A DNA stretch of 64,000 nucleotides from Stenopsyche tienmushanensis (Eukaryota > Arthropoda > Insecta > Trichoptera > Stenopsychidae). The DNA is taken from contig WACJ01000404.1 of assembly GCA_008973525.1 (NCBI GenBank), positions 1-64,000 of the forward strand, in the 5' to 3' direction. The position numbers were made by a program, and so were the translations under genes. Each line of letters begins with the position of its first letter. The stretch's first letter is position 1. Shown here piece by piece: positions 1 through 13,739 of this stretch. The notes under the pieces were generated by a model that ran no database searches, was not told the origin of the DNA, and saw nothing but the letters and a program-made list of their open reading frames with translations.

Positions 1-3000
1 TTATCTAAAATTGGATTGTTATGGAAAAGTTGATATTTTTGGAAAGTAAACACAATGATTTGCAGCTCATTTTGAATAGTTTATTTTACTGACTTATTTG
101 CCAAATTTAATGAAGCCAATTTATGCTTGTTGCAACAAACAAAGCAAAATTTAGGAAAATTTGCTTGCTTATTGTCAATACTTGACACTCTTCATTATGA
201 CCTCAAGTCGAAGATTTGAAATCATTTTTCACTTGATTATCCCCAATTGAGTGTTGAATCCTTTTGCAAGTAGACCCACAAACTGGGATGAATCCATACG
301 TCATATCGCCAAATGTCATTCATTTAAAAATTATCTTTTACCTAAATAAACAATCTTAAAAACAGCCAGAATTAAAATATAACCTCTTTTAGAAGCAATA
401 TTATATTTATTTCTCGACGCTGTTGATAACATCGTGGGGATGCTTTGAACTTTCGCTAATATGCCATAAACCAGTTTCGGAATAAGATCTGCTTTTAATA
501 TTCATTAAAGGAAGCACGATTCGCACGATTGTGATATTATATCATATGTGTATATAATGTAATATTTTCCGTCAGTTAAGAGGATAAAATATGAGGGTCA
601 TTCGAAAAGATCACGATTAAAATTTAAAAAATGGATCGCAAGTATAGAAACAGATTCATAAAAAGCTAAATCATACAAAGACGAAATTATTTTTTTTTAC
701 TTCCAAATATTTTTTTAAATTCAGTGTTACAAAAGATTATCATAGTCCTGTTTGGGAAGAATATAAAATATCCTTTTGGCAACTTAGAAAATGTTAATTG
801 TTGCAAATTGATCAATAAAATCAACGATATCCTTCATAAAATCATCCAATCGATCTTATGACATTTTCGTTTCGTCTGAAATTACTTATTTTTGCACACT
901 TTTTTATACAACTACTGTGATTATCTGAAAATCTCTGATGACACCCATACATAGAAAAGATCCAAAATGACTGCAAAAGGACGAAAAATTTTAAATTTTT
1001 TTAAATCATTTTTCGATCCCTTAATATTTGAACATACAACGACTTTACAAACCTTACTTGTTATAAGTTGTAAATCCAATATAATTTCAATGTGTACTAT
1101 ATATTTCTGTATATATAAATGATGATGACAACAAAATTAAATATAGAATTGAATCACTACATAAGAAATATATTGAGCATTACCATGTCTTTAAAATTTC
1201 AAGCATCTGAGTTCGTTGACTTCATGGCTTGCCATTGAATTTCCATCGAGTTTTTCTTTGAAATACCATGATGTCATCTTGTATTTGGTCTCGTCAAAAT
1301 TAATTGAAAAGCCAAAATTGGCATCGGTCTATTTTAGTCATAGTCGTGAGTGCTTCTTGAATTTTTGAATGGATCAATCCTACAAAGAGGTGTTCTGGAT
1401 TTTTTCTGATGACGCTTAAAATATGCAAATATTAAAACAATGCCACTATAAGTAATGATTTCCGTTGCTAATCGTTATTAAATATCATTTCGACAACCAA
1501 AAAAATTGCACTAATGTCCGCATTGTTGTGTAGGAGTAGATATATTAGATCGTAAAAAATATACAATTGTTATGATGCTATATTTGTATTTTTAAAAAAA
1601 TAGTGGCATCCGGGGGAATTAAAATTTGAAAATTTTTGATCGATGATAATGTCAAAATAAGTAGCGAAACCATATTTAGATTCCATATAGATGCTATAAA
1701 ACATCACCATCAATACGTTTTATCCACGTTGTTATTGATGGATGTCAGGACATAAATATACAGCGCCTGTCTCATTAAAAATCAAATATGGATTTGCAAA
1801 ATATCGATAATATTGTTGATACAATTTAAAAATTAATCCAAAGTATTTTACAACGATCAACGTGGGAGAAAACGTAGTAAACCGCCAGCCCAATGATTAT
1901 ACCACGAACGGTTCTAAGACGCAACCCATTATTAGCAAATTCTCAATATTGCTATTTATTGCAGGTTGCAGGCGTCTTTTACGCTTCAATAGCTTCCACA
2001 AGATACCTATAATATTGATAAATTATACTATCAAGATTCAAGGCAACCCTTGACTTTCATAAACTCGAAAGTCTCATCAAAATGCTAAAAGTCGACACTA
2101 TGTTAGAGATGCGATTTCCGCATACGTTAAGCATATTTTATTGTCAATTTTTCACTCCTGACATCATCACCATTCATTCCTCGCGATGATTAAGACGATA
2201 CAGGCGTTGGAGAATTAGCATTTCGCCTCTAGGTAACTTTGGATAATTTATGGGACGAAAAAAGGACATCGCATAAATTATGCGATGCGATCGCAAAGAA
2301 ATCGTTCGAAATAGAACGGCAATTTGAATACGTCCTATACATCTATGATAAACACAGTTTGGAGAATTTGTAATAACAGATTTCATGAATAATTTTGCAA
2401 CACTTCACTTATTATTTCAGACATTGCATGATGTCATGGAGCCATTCATCGATCGACAGAATGTCACCAGACATCGTACTGTCTTTAAACTGTCTAAAAA
2501 TGTTGTAATTCTGCGAATGATTCCATTGACGTGCCCGAAACGAGTGATATATTTAGGTTTTATGGTACAAATATTTAAAACATGATTGTATGAAGATCCG
2601 CCTGATCAAGTGTTGTTGATATAAAATTTATTTCCATACAAAGATCCATTCATCAAATTCAATAAAAATTTTCACACAATTTAAAAAAATCTATTGTTAA
2701 ATAAATCGTCAGAACTGGGTGATTGCAGTCAATTTAGGCGATAAATGTACTACATTCTTTACAAATGTCATTCATTATCGTTGGCATCTTTTTGAGAACA
2801 CTTTGTCTTTAAAAATATTTGAAAATGAAGTCATTTATATAGATTTATTGAAGTGTTCATGATTGTCAAAAAAAATCTTATCCTTGTCTAAACTTTTATA
2901 AAAAACAAATCTCCGATGGCCACTGATATCCAAATTACGAACTTCTTGCTTTTTGTAACACTTACACAAATTGGTAACACTTAGTCTGGCAATTTTATAC

Positions 3001-3806
3001 TAAGCGGAAACATAATAGTAGATAAATCTCTCTAAGCCAGTACATTTCTTAGTTAAGTATGATTGTTTTTTTTCACTGTCTCTTGAAGATCTATAGAATA
3101 TACTCGCATACTACAAGTGTAAAAAAAGCCACAACTCTTCCATGATTGGCCCGACGCAAAATTAATTGAAAACGGATCGAAACGATGCTGTTTTCCCAGC
3201 CGAATTAAATTCTGTGAAACTAATTTAGAAAAATAATTTAATCACCCAACGACGTGTTCCTTTTTTTGCGACTTTTACGCGTATAATTGCATTTCGGTGC
3301 ATTAAAAAATCCGTTTCCATCCAATCTTTTTATAACACATATGTTCACGTTTCATCATCCGCTATCGTACGGGTTTTTAAAATTAGCAACGAATAAAACG
3401 TAGTTCGGTTATGTATTGCTTAACGAGATTGCTGAATAAATGATGTTTTTTCGATGGCGAAGAATGTTAGTTACATATCATTATATTTTTTGTGCAAGTA
3501 GATTAGTGCCCATACGTTCGGAGGCCATTATACCATAGCACATAATCGCAAGACGTATTTGGTGTCAGTCCATTATGCGAAATACTCAATTTAGGCTTTC
3601 GCATAACAATGTTTGAACATCCGTTTTACAATGATGTTAACACGTTTGGTTTTTTGAAGCATTATTTTTTGATGATTATTTATTCATAACGGTCCAAACA
3701 GTAGCGAGTTTTTGCCAGCATAATGATTGTCAACAAAATGATAAAGTTTAGGGACTTATCCCTTTACAAATTTTGATTGGGTAGCTGTCATGCATTAAGG
3801 AGCAAT
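1..3806. other. AT-rich stretch without a recognisable gene
   Basis: I see no coding exon, structured RNA or transposon terminus that I can name here. The short open frames have no family motif, and the base composition is uniformly AT-rich. It is probably intergenic or intronic. Confidence 0.5.
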
Positions 3807-3923
3807 TTATTGAAGAGTATCAGTATGATTCCAAATCGAAAGTATTCCGAAATAATCTGGGAATACAGAATCAACTTTTATCACAAATTCATAGATTTCT
3901 GCGGGATTTATACTAGCATCAAC
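3807..3923 (-). CDS. Possible 3'-terminal exon, unknown product
   Basis: On the minus strand a strong acceptor-like sequence (a T-rich tract ending TTTTTTCAG, next to position 3923) is followed by 38 open codons and a TAA stop. The peptide starts VDASINPAEIYEFVIKV and ends NHTDTLQ. An AATAAA overlaps the stop. The segment is less AT-rich than its surroundings and mixes acidic and hydrophobic residues as coding sequence does. I do not recognise the family, and an open frame of this length can arise by chance. An acceptor plus an open frame is the only support. Confidence 0.17.
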   Translation of the reverse strand, partial: VDASINPAEIYEFVIKVDSVFPDYFGILSIWNHTDTLQ

Positions 3924-5485
3924 CTGAAAAAAATACTTGGAAAAGCGTCTTAGAGAGAGCAATTCCGAGTTAAGAGGAAAGACTGTCAAGCAGTACTGTA
4001 ACAAGGGGGTGGCAAAGCAGTCAGCGATTCGAAAAGCGGACCGGATGGACACACAGACCTTGTGGGCACTCGGTCCTCTTTCAGGGATTTTTGCAGCATT
4101 CGGGGATAAATGCGTATCCAGGGCCTTCTTTGATCTGTACGATCAAATTATATATTTATGAATCTTACTAATTTATGCAGTTTTAAGTTACAAAATCTAG
4201 CTAGTTTTTTCTTCTTTTTCTTGAGAATCTTGAAACTGAGGGGGAGGGTGCAAGTTAGATACTTGCCACAGGCGCTTCATACCATCGTTACGACTTTTCT
4301 GCTGTCAAAGATGTTGAATTGATCAACAGATTATGAACCAACGACGACCAGTCGGAACTCTTTACGATGACGATGGAAGTTATACATCTATAAAATGGTC
4401 TTTCTCCATTACTTTTTAATGCAATTATGAATCAAATGATGAGGGATTATAGCATATTAGGAAATGTAGATTCCTGAATAGTTAATGTGATGCATCTCAC
4501 CAACGCGAGATGGTAAAATAAGGCAAAATCTCTATCATGGATATTTATGAAAAAGCGCTGATCACAAAACTTTGTACATTATCATTTTTTAAATTTCGAT
4601 TTCATTAGATTGTTGATGTTGCATTGGACGCACAACCTTTGGATTTGGACAACTGAAAGGAAGAAATTCAAGATGGACGTAAATGGCAAAATTTGCTATT
4701 AGTGTTTAAGGCTAACTAGTGAGACTGTGTAAGCCACTTATAGACCACAAGATCTTTCTAAAATTCCTATTTAAATAATCCTATATTAATTTAAACATAC
4801 GTTAAAATCATTGAGACATCACCACATGATAATTTATTTCCCTTGAAATGTTGCATATGGAAATTTTCTATAATCGATATCAGATAATACACATTGATTA
4901 GAAAAATTTAATCTTTAAAAATTCGTTCAAATTCAAAAATTTCCTTATGTAAACGATAACTTAGTTGAAGGTGTGCATAAAAATGCATAGAAATTCTATG
5001 CAGTTGATTTGTCATTCAGATTTTTTCATCGAGTATTGTTTATTTGCATTGGAAGGTTTGTTGCTTGCCTGCTCGTTTATATCTTTTATTAGAACACTTG
5101 ATACAAAGCTTGACAATGCAAATCAATTGTTCTATTATTTTTGCTTAATTCTCATACATTATCAAATTTAATGGTCCTTACATTGTTAGATAATTCAGAA
5201 TAATATGAAGGTATGCGATTGTTGAAAGTGAATTTAGTGGCCATTGTTATTTTTAATCGATTTTTCATTGAAGGTCTGTGTTAGTAATAAGTGTTATTTA
5301 CGATTTATTGTGATCCAGAATACAGAAAAATAGCATCAAGGCCACTAGGTAATAACTACCTGGTCAGTGAGATAAAATAGATGCGGTCCATTAGACAAAT
5401 TCACTATACGTGATATTGCAGCACCATACAATTAGGGGAAAACCATAATCTTATGCCTTTTAAAAATCAAAATCTATGACCTCAC

Positions 5486-5593
5486 GCTCGAAAACATGAC
5501 TAATTCGCACAAAAATTTGATCTAGATAATATGTATTTCTTGCGTCGGCCACAATCTCCCACTTTGTTATGAGCATGTCCATAAATGAGTCGT
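5486..5593 (-). CDS. Possible internal exon, unknown product
   Basis: This minus-strand segment lies between an acceptor-like ATTTCACAG and a donor-like GTGAGG. It is open in one frame, with residues such as DSFMDMLITKWEIVADAR followed by NTYYLDQIFV. The composition looks more protein-like than most frames nearby. No family is recognised and no neighbouring exon was found, so it may be fortuitous. Confidence 0.15.
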
Positions 5594-5844
5594 CTGTGAA
5601 ATTGATATACGTGATATATTCATAGTTAATAGTATGGGACAAGGAAAAAATCATAAGAGATATGTGGTGTAATATGATATAGACGTGTGGTCATTTAATA
5701 ATGTCAAGAATGAAATTACTAGAGAACATTATTATGACTAATTGCAATAAATCAAATGTAATGCATTGGGCAAATATAGTTTTATCTCCAGTTGATTAAT
5801 GCTGTCTCATATTATTATCAAATTAAAGCTAGCATAGAGAGTTT

Positions 5845-5920
5845 TCACCGTACCAACACATTTGGAAGATCGAATGTAACCATATTTCCGATTGATCATC
5901 TCAATCCAGGATAGCATTGA
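5845..5920 (+). repeat. SINE fragment (body only)
   Basis: This stretch matches the post-tRNA body of the SINE copies at 15.7 and 50.1 kb: TTTTCACCGTACCAACA, then TTTGGAAGATCGAA, then a diverged version of the TTTCTGATCGATCGT block. The tRNA-like head with the B box is missing, so this is a 5'-truncated copy. Confidence 0.5.
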
Positions 5921-5949
5921 TTAACTAATATTCCTATTCAAATAAACAT

Positions 5950-8900
5950 ATCCTAACTTAAACATGGGGTGGTGATTAAAAAAGTACAAAAATAAAAGTC
6001 TGTTTCGGATAATGCATATGGAACCTTAGATTTTATTTCTATGGAAGTTGTTCTGTTCTGGACGCTTAAAAATTAATAATGTAATATTTTTTCGTAATCA
6101 TTACCGCCAATAAATCCTTATAACTTAATTTTTATCCAATAAATACATGCAATGCTGGTATGCGATAATAAAAATCATTTGAAGTTCAAAACGATCCAGA
6201 CGACCCTGACGTGCGCAGGAGATTGTAAAGCGGCTCTTGGACGATCGTAAATAAAGCGAGTTGCACGACAGGATATCAAAGGACGTTTGATAACGGCCGC
6301 TATTTGCATTCAGGACGAAATGGGTAAATAAACTTCATTGCGATCCTTAGAAAATGCTTTATTGATGATCATTAAGCCGTCCATTTGGTCTTCGGCGAAT
6401 ATCAAATGGTTTTAAGATTGACTCGCACTCGAATTCCTGCATTTCTAACGATCCTCATTAATTTTCTCCATATATTGATCATATAAATGTTGAATGACCA
6501 TCATTGGAATAATTCTGAACGAAGTGTCGAATATTTAAATTCCACCAGATCAAGTGTTACCAATTTCACTATATACAACGGCGAACATATTTTTAATTGG
6601 GCGTTATTTTGTATGTATGTAAGCTCGATGGTAATAAAGTCGCCCAATATTTTGAAACAGCGAGTGGCTATAAGAATCCAAGGGCCTCAACAGATCATGA
6701 TTTAGGTCGCAATGATCGATGGATCAGTGCTTGAATATTGCATATTAGAGTTGGTAATATATTGATGTTTAATGTTACGATTTTTTTTTCTCTCGTCGAA
6801 GCTTATTTAACAATGATAGTATCAACGTTATGAGATGTAATGTCAGATGGGAGTGTTTTGTACGTTCCTCGATCATGAACGAGTACGTCCCGTTATTTGA
6901 ACACATCATCGCCATTCAAGACTCATCGCAGTCACTCGCAAGAGCATAATGATGATTTATAAACGATACAACATAAATTGTAATAAATGGTTCCATCTAC
7001 CCGATGGCCTGATGACCAATAATCAAAACAAGTCTTAATGCCGCGACAATACTATACGACGATTGAACAACAATAACACGAAGCGATCGAATTGAACAAA
7101 ATAGGGGCAGCCAGAAATTCAAGACTGACGAATAAATACTCCCACATCGTTTCGAAATACACGAGGCATATTTATAACGATGGGCTTAAATGGAAAGTTT
7201 TCAAGAAGTCATGTGGAATGGCACAAGTTGGCATTTTCACGTGTCATTAAGCAGTATGGGCTGGGATCCCTTTACAGGTGAATTTGCGACATATCACGCA
7301 CCACCCCATGTGATCTCACCCATTTCAGACCCGATATTTGATATTATTTTCAAACATGGTAAAATCGCTCGATTGAAATGCAAATAGCACTCAAATACAT
7401 AATTCATCGACATCGATTTTGACGACATATGTAGTATCATCCGGAGGATCACAAAGGATATTTACAAAAAATAAATTTTGTACAAGTGTGACCCTAAACA
7501 TGTAGAACCAAGTGTTTTATAATTAATGCAACGGGCGTGCAAAAATGTCGATAATCGACAGGAATGACGAACTGTTGTTTGTCCTCGTTATGTCGAATTT
7601 TACATGATTTACATCGCATTATCCATTTTGAATGCCAATACACGTTTGAATTAATTCGTTTGTGTTTGCTTTTAAAATGCCAAAACGATGAGACCGACAA
7701 TCATCGATCAGATTATTGGAATATCATCGGTCAGATTGTTTAATGTTAAAGCAATCCAATGTGTGATTTATGGCCTAAATCATAACCGGAGCAAATCCTC
7801 GAATTTTATTGATCACTCGTTGCTCAAAAATATTGATAATTTTTCAAACAAACACAGATATTTTATTTGTTGACAAACTGCTAGATACTGAATATATTTC
7901 CATTTGAAAAGACAATGCTCAGGATTTGTCAGATCCTGCAACTATAAATTCTATGGAGTTCAATATGTGTATGTAATAATTGGCATTCTCAGAGGAATGG
8001 ATAGTTTATCAGGAAGATGTTATGCGATACAGCCAATAGCATTGATTTTTATGATAGAGTTTTTTTTTTGTTCAAGATATTTTAGCCCTCCTTATGGTAA
8101 TTTTATGCATTCATTTTCACATTTTAGCATAAAAATATAAACCATCGGTGGCTATTCTGGCATTAATAATAACCTGAGCATGTTTTTGATTTTCTAAGAC
8201 CACTCGCTGCTCTAAATTATTATAAAACATCATGCTTAAATATTTTTCATTTTTAAGTCAGAAAAATTGCTTACTTTAGCTTGTAAATAGTTAAAATTAA
8301 AATGCTGTAATGAAGTAAAATTCTTTAAAATTCAATCTGTCATATACAGTAGGAGAAATATATCCAGGACATATGTCCAAAAAATCAATTTTAATAAGTA
8401 AATAGATTTGCAATAAAATCTAATACACACAACAAAATTTTATTGGAAAGAACTCAAATATAAATAGAACAAAAAAACTATCGTCTCAGCAATGGCAACT
8501 AAGACATTACGAAGAATTCTCATATTGCTGCCCATATTTTGTGTGGGTGGATTTTATTCAGCTTTCTTATAATAATCCCTGACATTTTCAGTGAGGTCAT
8601 CTTTAAGAACGAGTTTATATAACGTGATTAAGACGTAGGGTTTACAGGACTTGAATTATAATTCGCACGATGAAGATGCTAATGCCTATTGATGGACATT
8701 TCGCACATCTTATTAAATACTGCAAAAAACTACGAGGACACACTGTCTATTTATAATTGGATAAAATAGGAGACAAAAATGTGTTAACATTACATTTTAA
8801 ACGACGACCCAATTACATGCTCGTTGATTGGTATATAAATTTAGATTTAATATGCCCGAATCCCCTGAGGTTTAGATAACGGTCTGATCTATTGTAGATA

Positions 8901-11840
8901 TATCGTGAACATGTAAATACAACATGACGTGAAATTAAATTTTGGACCTTGTATTTGATTTGGTATCCTCGGGACTACATAATGTATGACGTCAATGATG
9001 TGACAGATTAATTATTCGTCTTTGAAAGCCGGCTTTTGTCAGTCTACCAATTTTAGGGTATGTTAAATTAACGAAGGTTCGATGCGAGAGTATTTCATAA
9101 AGTATTATCAAAACATATCCTTGTTCTTACTTTTATACAAAAAAAATCAATATTCAATGCGAATATTATAAATAAGAGCGTGCCTGTGATTCATTCAATG
9201 TTTGATGGATGAAAATGATAAAAAACAGCTATCCTGCCAAAGATATTCATTTAATAGTTTTCCAGAGAGAGAGAGAGAATAGATACAACTGCGAGACTTC
9301 ACTGACGAACCTTTTTTTCAAACCGCATTTCAAGATGGTGGATTTTGTGCCGAAAAAACAATTTACGCGAAATGACATACTATACGAATATTAACTTTTT
9401 GCGGTCCTATGTCCAGTCTGGCTCGACATTTTGTTTATGCAGTTTTTCCCCCATTCTGATTTAAAATCATCTGATAATTTTTTTGAAGGGTTTTCTACTT
9501 TTAAAGATAGTTCAATAAATAGCTGAGAATATAAAAATATGTTAAAGCCATCATCGAGGCTCATAATTTTGTAGAAGAGAATATTGCAAAGTCGGTGCGG
9601 TAGGTTGCTTGAATATGCATTATACAGATTTATTGCACATCTAATGCATTTGCGTTCAGTCGGTAAAAGGAGAAAACTTACGTCGTTTACAATTACATTT
9701 TTTTAATATAAAAGAAATACATCATTCTTGATAAAATAGGAATGAATCATTGTTTGATTCTAAGAAAAAATAATTAAAACGTCGGCATATTTCGAATTGT
9801 GAGAAACTGATTATTTAGAAAACGAAGTTAGATGCTATCATTGATCAGCTTACATATTGATGAGAACATTTCGCTGAAAATATATTATAGATAATTGAGC
9901 GAAATTATCCTTTTTATACAACATGTGAATTGCACTTAAGAAATCTCTTAGATCGAAAGGTTGTGAGAAAATCTATTGGTATTATTCAGTTTGCTTCGAG
10001 CGCATACATAATTAGATATTTTTGTATACAATGCAGGCCGATGATGTGTTAAAGATGTTTTCAACAACTAATTTGTTGATTTTAATGGGCGAAATTTATG
10101 AAATAAATCAGTCAACAACATGATTAATGGCAAAATTCACTATAATTTAAAAATATTGTGGCATTGCGTGGTGAAATTTTCGCACTGATTTATTGACAGT
10201 GGAAAAATATTCTTTACTGAAAAGTCAAACGTAAATTCGAGAATATCCTTAAAGCCTTAAAACCCTGATCAGCAATTAATTGACAATACAAGGTTGATCG
10301 ATCCGTTTACAAAGTTCAACAGAAAAACAAGCCCTTAAATTTCACCTCGATATTAAGATTGTTTAACATCCCTTTATAGACTGAGAATGTTTAAAAATTT
10401 TACATACAGGATAAAAAAGTCCAGATTTCTACGTGCATGATGTAAATATACTATAGAAGATTTATTTTAATTCCATTTGATCCTTATTTAATGTACAGCT
10501 TTCTTATACTCTCGCACAGTTTACAACGTCGTTAGAATTTTCTATTCACACACGAATAAAACCTTAACAATAGGTCTCATATAACGGTCTTTGTTCACCT
10601 GAGGAGAATGAGTGATAAAAAAACGAGAAAATGCCTTAGCTTACCTTTCCAAAGAATAATGACGACTGGAACAACATACATGTTTCCAAGTACAAAAGGT
10701 ATTAAATTCAAAACGATGCAAGACACGGTCGTGTCGAGACGTTTCATCTAAACAATTTGCGAATCCATTTGTCAAGCGATTGTCCAGAAAATACTGGATA
10801 TAAAATTCGGAGAATTCAAATGCAATTTTCTGTTACGTGTAAGCCGTATGCGATGAGAGCGAATTGGAAGAAGTGGGTCAGACGCGACCCTCTTCCAGAA
10901 CTCGACAGTTAATCTAGCATGAACTATATAAAATTGGCATCGCATTGATAGACATATCAATTTTCGGTAAATGATTTATCAATCAGTCAAATCAAACGTA
11001 CATTTAGCTGATAATATATATTTACTGGCACGAAACCAAATAATAGACGGACACACAATTGAATTACTATATAATGATAACGGTTATAACGATCAATCGC
11101 ATAATTAATAGTCAAATATTCGTTTGAGACGCGCGCGTTTAAATTCAACTTCACGGATGTAACGAGCAAAAATCGTTTGAGTTGCGTAATCCATAACGTT
11201 TTGTATCATTTTTATTGAATCTATTATAGGAAGTATGGTTAATGATTACACAGATTGATAATGCAGATTCCTTCTAATTGTTTAATATTTGGTTCTGGAT
11301 GACAGCCGATACATTGGAAGATAACGAGGATTTTAATTTTAGGGTTCCATCAATATCTATTCACAGAAAAGGATCACATTCATATCGTTTATATCAGGGA
11401 TGACGAACCTTTTTGATAAATGGGTCAAATTTTGTTCACCCAAGTGTCTCAACCAGCGAGACACCTGGTTGAACGTATCGAAGAACTTCTCAAAGCGAAC
11501 ATGGTAATTTTACTGGAAAAAGGTTTCTGGAGTGCACAGACTGATTCACATAGCTATATATATTAAATAAGAAAATATTGTACTTCATGTTCATACATTA
11601 ATCTTGGCAAACACTTGATATTTATGACGAATAGATGGAAATAGAAATATTCAAATACTTAGTTGTGGAGAAAACATTAATGAAATTCATCATGTATTAT
11701 TAATAACAAAAGCAAAGCTTTGTGTAATAGGACTGGTATAATTGCAAAAGATAAAAATGATATTAAATCAGACTTGTGGATTTGCTTCATTCTAATTGGC
11801 ACTGCTTGTACACACCGAATCACCCATTAAAATCTCATGT
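5950..11840. other. AT-rich stretch without a recognisable gene
   Basis: No exon or transposon could be recognised. The stretch holds one (GA)n microsatellite at about 9264-9278 and several short open frames without motifs. Segments around 6.2-6.4 and 7.2-7.4 kb are slightly richer in GC, but I could not link them to any family. Confidence 0.45.
9264..9278 (+). repeat. (GA)n microsatellite
   Basis: Uninterrupted AG/GA dinucleotide run in AT-rich sequence. Confidence 0.85.
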
Positions 11841-11846
11841 TAAATT

Positions 11847-12180
11847 ATGCAAACAGGCCGTGAAAATCTACGATCTAGTCTAGCTCACTCGATTAGAGCT
11901 GAGTCACGGAAATCTTCAATTCGAAGCGCATCCCATTCGAATAAATGGCTTTTACTCTTGGTTTCGTCGTGCTTGTACGGATTGCAATCGGCAGAAGATG
12001 GCCAATTTACCAGGAGCAACAAAGTGGCAAGTGCAGCTCGCCATGTTGACAATATCTCATAGTGTGCCGGAAGCAGTACGAAGAATCGTAGTAAGGAAGC
12101 AAAGACGGGTCTAGCATTTGTAAACGGGAGCAGCAAGAGTGTGGTGAACCGATTCGTCACAAGCGCGACAGAAATAAACA
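11847..12180. other. GC-richer block with overlapping open frames on both strands
   Basis: This 330-base block is clearly less AT-rich than its flanks and is open on both strands. The plus frame starts at an ATG (11847) and runs 71 codons, including a hydrophobic stretch (KWLLLLVSSCLYGLQSA) like a signal peptide but about 33 residues in. The minus frame runs 98 codons. I recognise neither product. It could be a first exon, a promoter-proximal region or an old duplicated exon. The strand cannot be decided from sequence alone. Confidence 0.3.
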
Positions 12181-12904
12181 CATGGACTGTGCTTGCTTTC
12201 TAAATATAGTACTCATGTGCTTTTTAATGATTTTGATGTGACCGCAACCAATGTTTAATGTGTTATGCTGACCACGTAAGAGGAGGCCGGGAGACAACCG
12301 CCAATTAGCGTCAGCTCAGCGCGATCCGCATCTAAACGTCCGCGAGATGAACGCCTTATTAATATGCGACGTTTCGGATCGTTCGATAATTGATACCGGC
12401 AATTTATCGTCGTAAAGATGATATCCGTGATGGTAATTGGCGCAGTGGTCTGCATTTTGAGAGATTGCTGCTACATTACCAGACTGATTGACTGGCCGAA
12501 GCAATGACTGTTGAAGAAGCCATTACACCGTGAACTAATAAATGACGTCTAGAAGCGATGAACTTGCATTTTTTTTTATAATATGAATGATATACCATCG
12601 ATTTTATGGGCGACTCTATAAGCCTGCGAACGTCCTTCAAATTCTGCACTTCTTTCCAGATATTTGGGCTCAATCTTTTTTTAAGCGCCTGAAGAGCAGC
12701 TATGACGTCTTCCATTATAATTGCTGGAGTACCACTTGGCAAGAAATGAAAGCATTCTAGCACCATTATTTTTAGCAAACCAAAAATCATTGGGTGAGAT
12801 CTGCTGAAAGTAGAAAATTATCAATTCTGCATTCAAATCAGAAATATAGCAATTTGCAGATAGATTGATTATAAAGATTCGCAAATATTCATCACAATCA
12901 AGTA

Positions 12905-13000
12905 TTGTTATAGTGGTTTAGATCCAGGACTCGTTACGATAAAATATTCGGGTTCAAATCCTGATTATGGAAAAAAATCACCATACTTAAAAATCAACAT
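12905..13000 (+). repeat. tRNA-derived SINE copy
   Basis: An A-box-like sequence TAGTGGTTTAGA at 12911 and a near-perfect pol III B box GGTTCAAATCC at 12951-12961 are spaced as in a tRNA. They are followed by TGATTATGGAAAAAAATCACC, the junction also seen in the copies at 50.1 and 55.7 kb. The segment does not fold into a convincing tRNA, so it is a SINE head and not a tRNA gene. Confidence 0.6.
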
Positions 13001-13147
13001 ATCTTAATGAAAAACGCTCTCCAAACGAACAATCCATCTGTTGATTCAGTCAAACAGGATATTTTTTTCATCAGCCTTTAAGAAAGAGTAAACCAGCTAC
13101 GAAACTCTAAGGATCATGACCTTAAGCACAACAAAGATCACGCATTC

Positions 13148-13280
13148 TACCATTTCCATTTATCCAGAGCTTCCTCTTTCCAATTACCCAGAGACAGACG
13201 TGTGCCGAATTTATTTACCTGATCATTCCAGCGTAGACGAGGTCTTCTGATGGGTCTGCTACCATTCGGTTCCAAATCTA
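13148..13280 (-). pseudogene. Non-LTR retrotransposon ORF2 C-terminal fragment
   Basis: Minus-strand translation gives NGSRPIRRPRLRWNDQVNK, then a GNWKEEALDKW segment, then a stop. A GRPR-x-RW-x-DQV block followed by W-x-x-x-A-x-D-x-x-x-W is the familiar tail of arthropod non-LTR (RTE/Jockey-like) polyproteins. Only about 40 residues remain. No reverse-transcriptase catalytic motif lies next to it, so it is a dead scrap. Confidence 0.6.
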
Positions 13281-13664
13281 AGATGGATTGAAGGATTTGT
13301 ATTGTGATTGGATCTCATTGCCAAGATGCATGCCCGGCTTTTTGGGGCAAACATTAGAATAATATGTAGTTTGATGTTTTTTGCCTGCTTTGTTACTTTG
13401 AGAACAGACTGCATTATTTCCTAACTCCTGCTCAATGCTTATAAGGATCAAAAACTTAGTAGAATTTCTGCCACGACTAGTGTCGAATATGCAGTCGGGT
13501 TCGTGGTTGCGGACTAATTTCAGATAAGAAAACATTATATCTATTTGTAGGAGTTACATGTTACATATAATAATATACAAAAGAGCGCCGGGACTCACTT
13601 CAAATGAACTAAACGTAAACAATTATTACCGCACAACGAGTTTCCGTATCAAATCTAGTGATGA

Positions 13665-13739
13665 TCGAGAGTCGCCTCTCGAGTTGCGGCATAAAATTTT
13701 ATGGTGAGTGAGAGTCACCTTTCGAATGCAAAGTGTTAA
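13665..13739. repeat. TTAA-anchored end of a piggyBac-like MITE (partial)
   Basis: Read on the minus strand from 13739 the sequence begins TTAACACTTTGCATTCGAAA. Internally, GAGAGTCGCCTCTCGA and GAGAGTCACCTTTCGA form a direct repeat about 40 bases apart, and the first contains a perfect stem TCGAGAG/CTCTCGA. A TTAA followed by CAC and sub-terminal repeats is typical of piggyBac-type ends. I could not find the opposite end. Confidence 0.35.

Noticed and set aside
12905..12965. Possible tRNA gene (good B box)
   Set aside because: No cloverleaf with acceptor stem could be drawn, and the same head recurs in five other dispersed SINE fragments.
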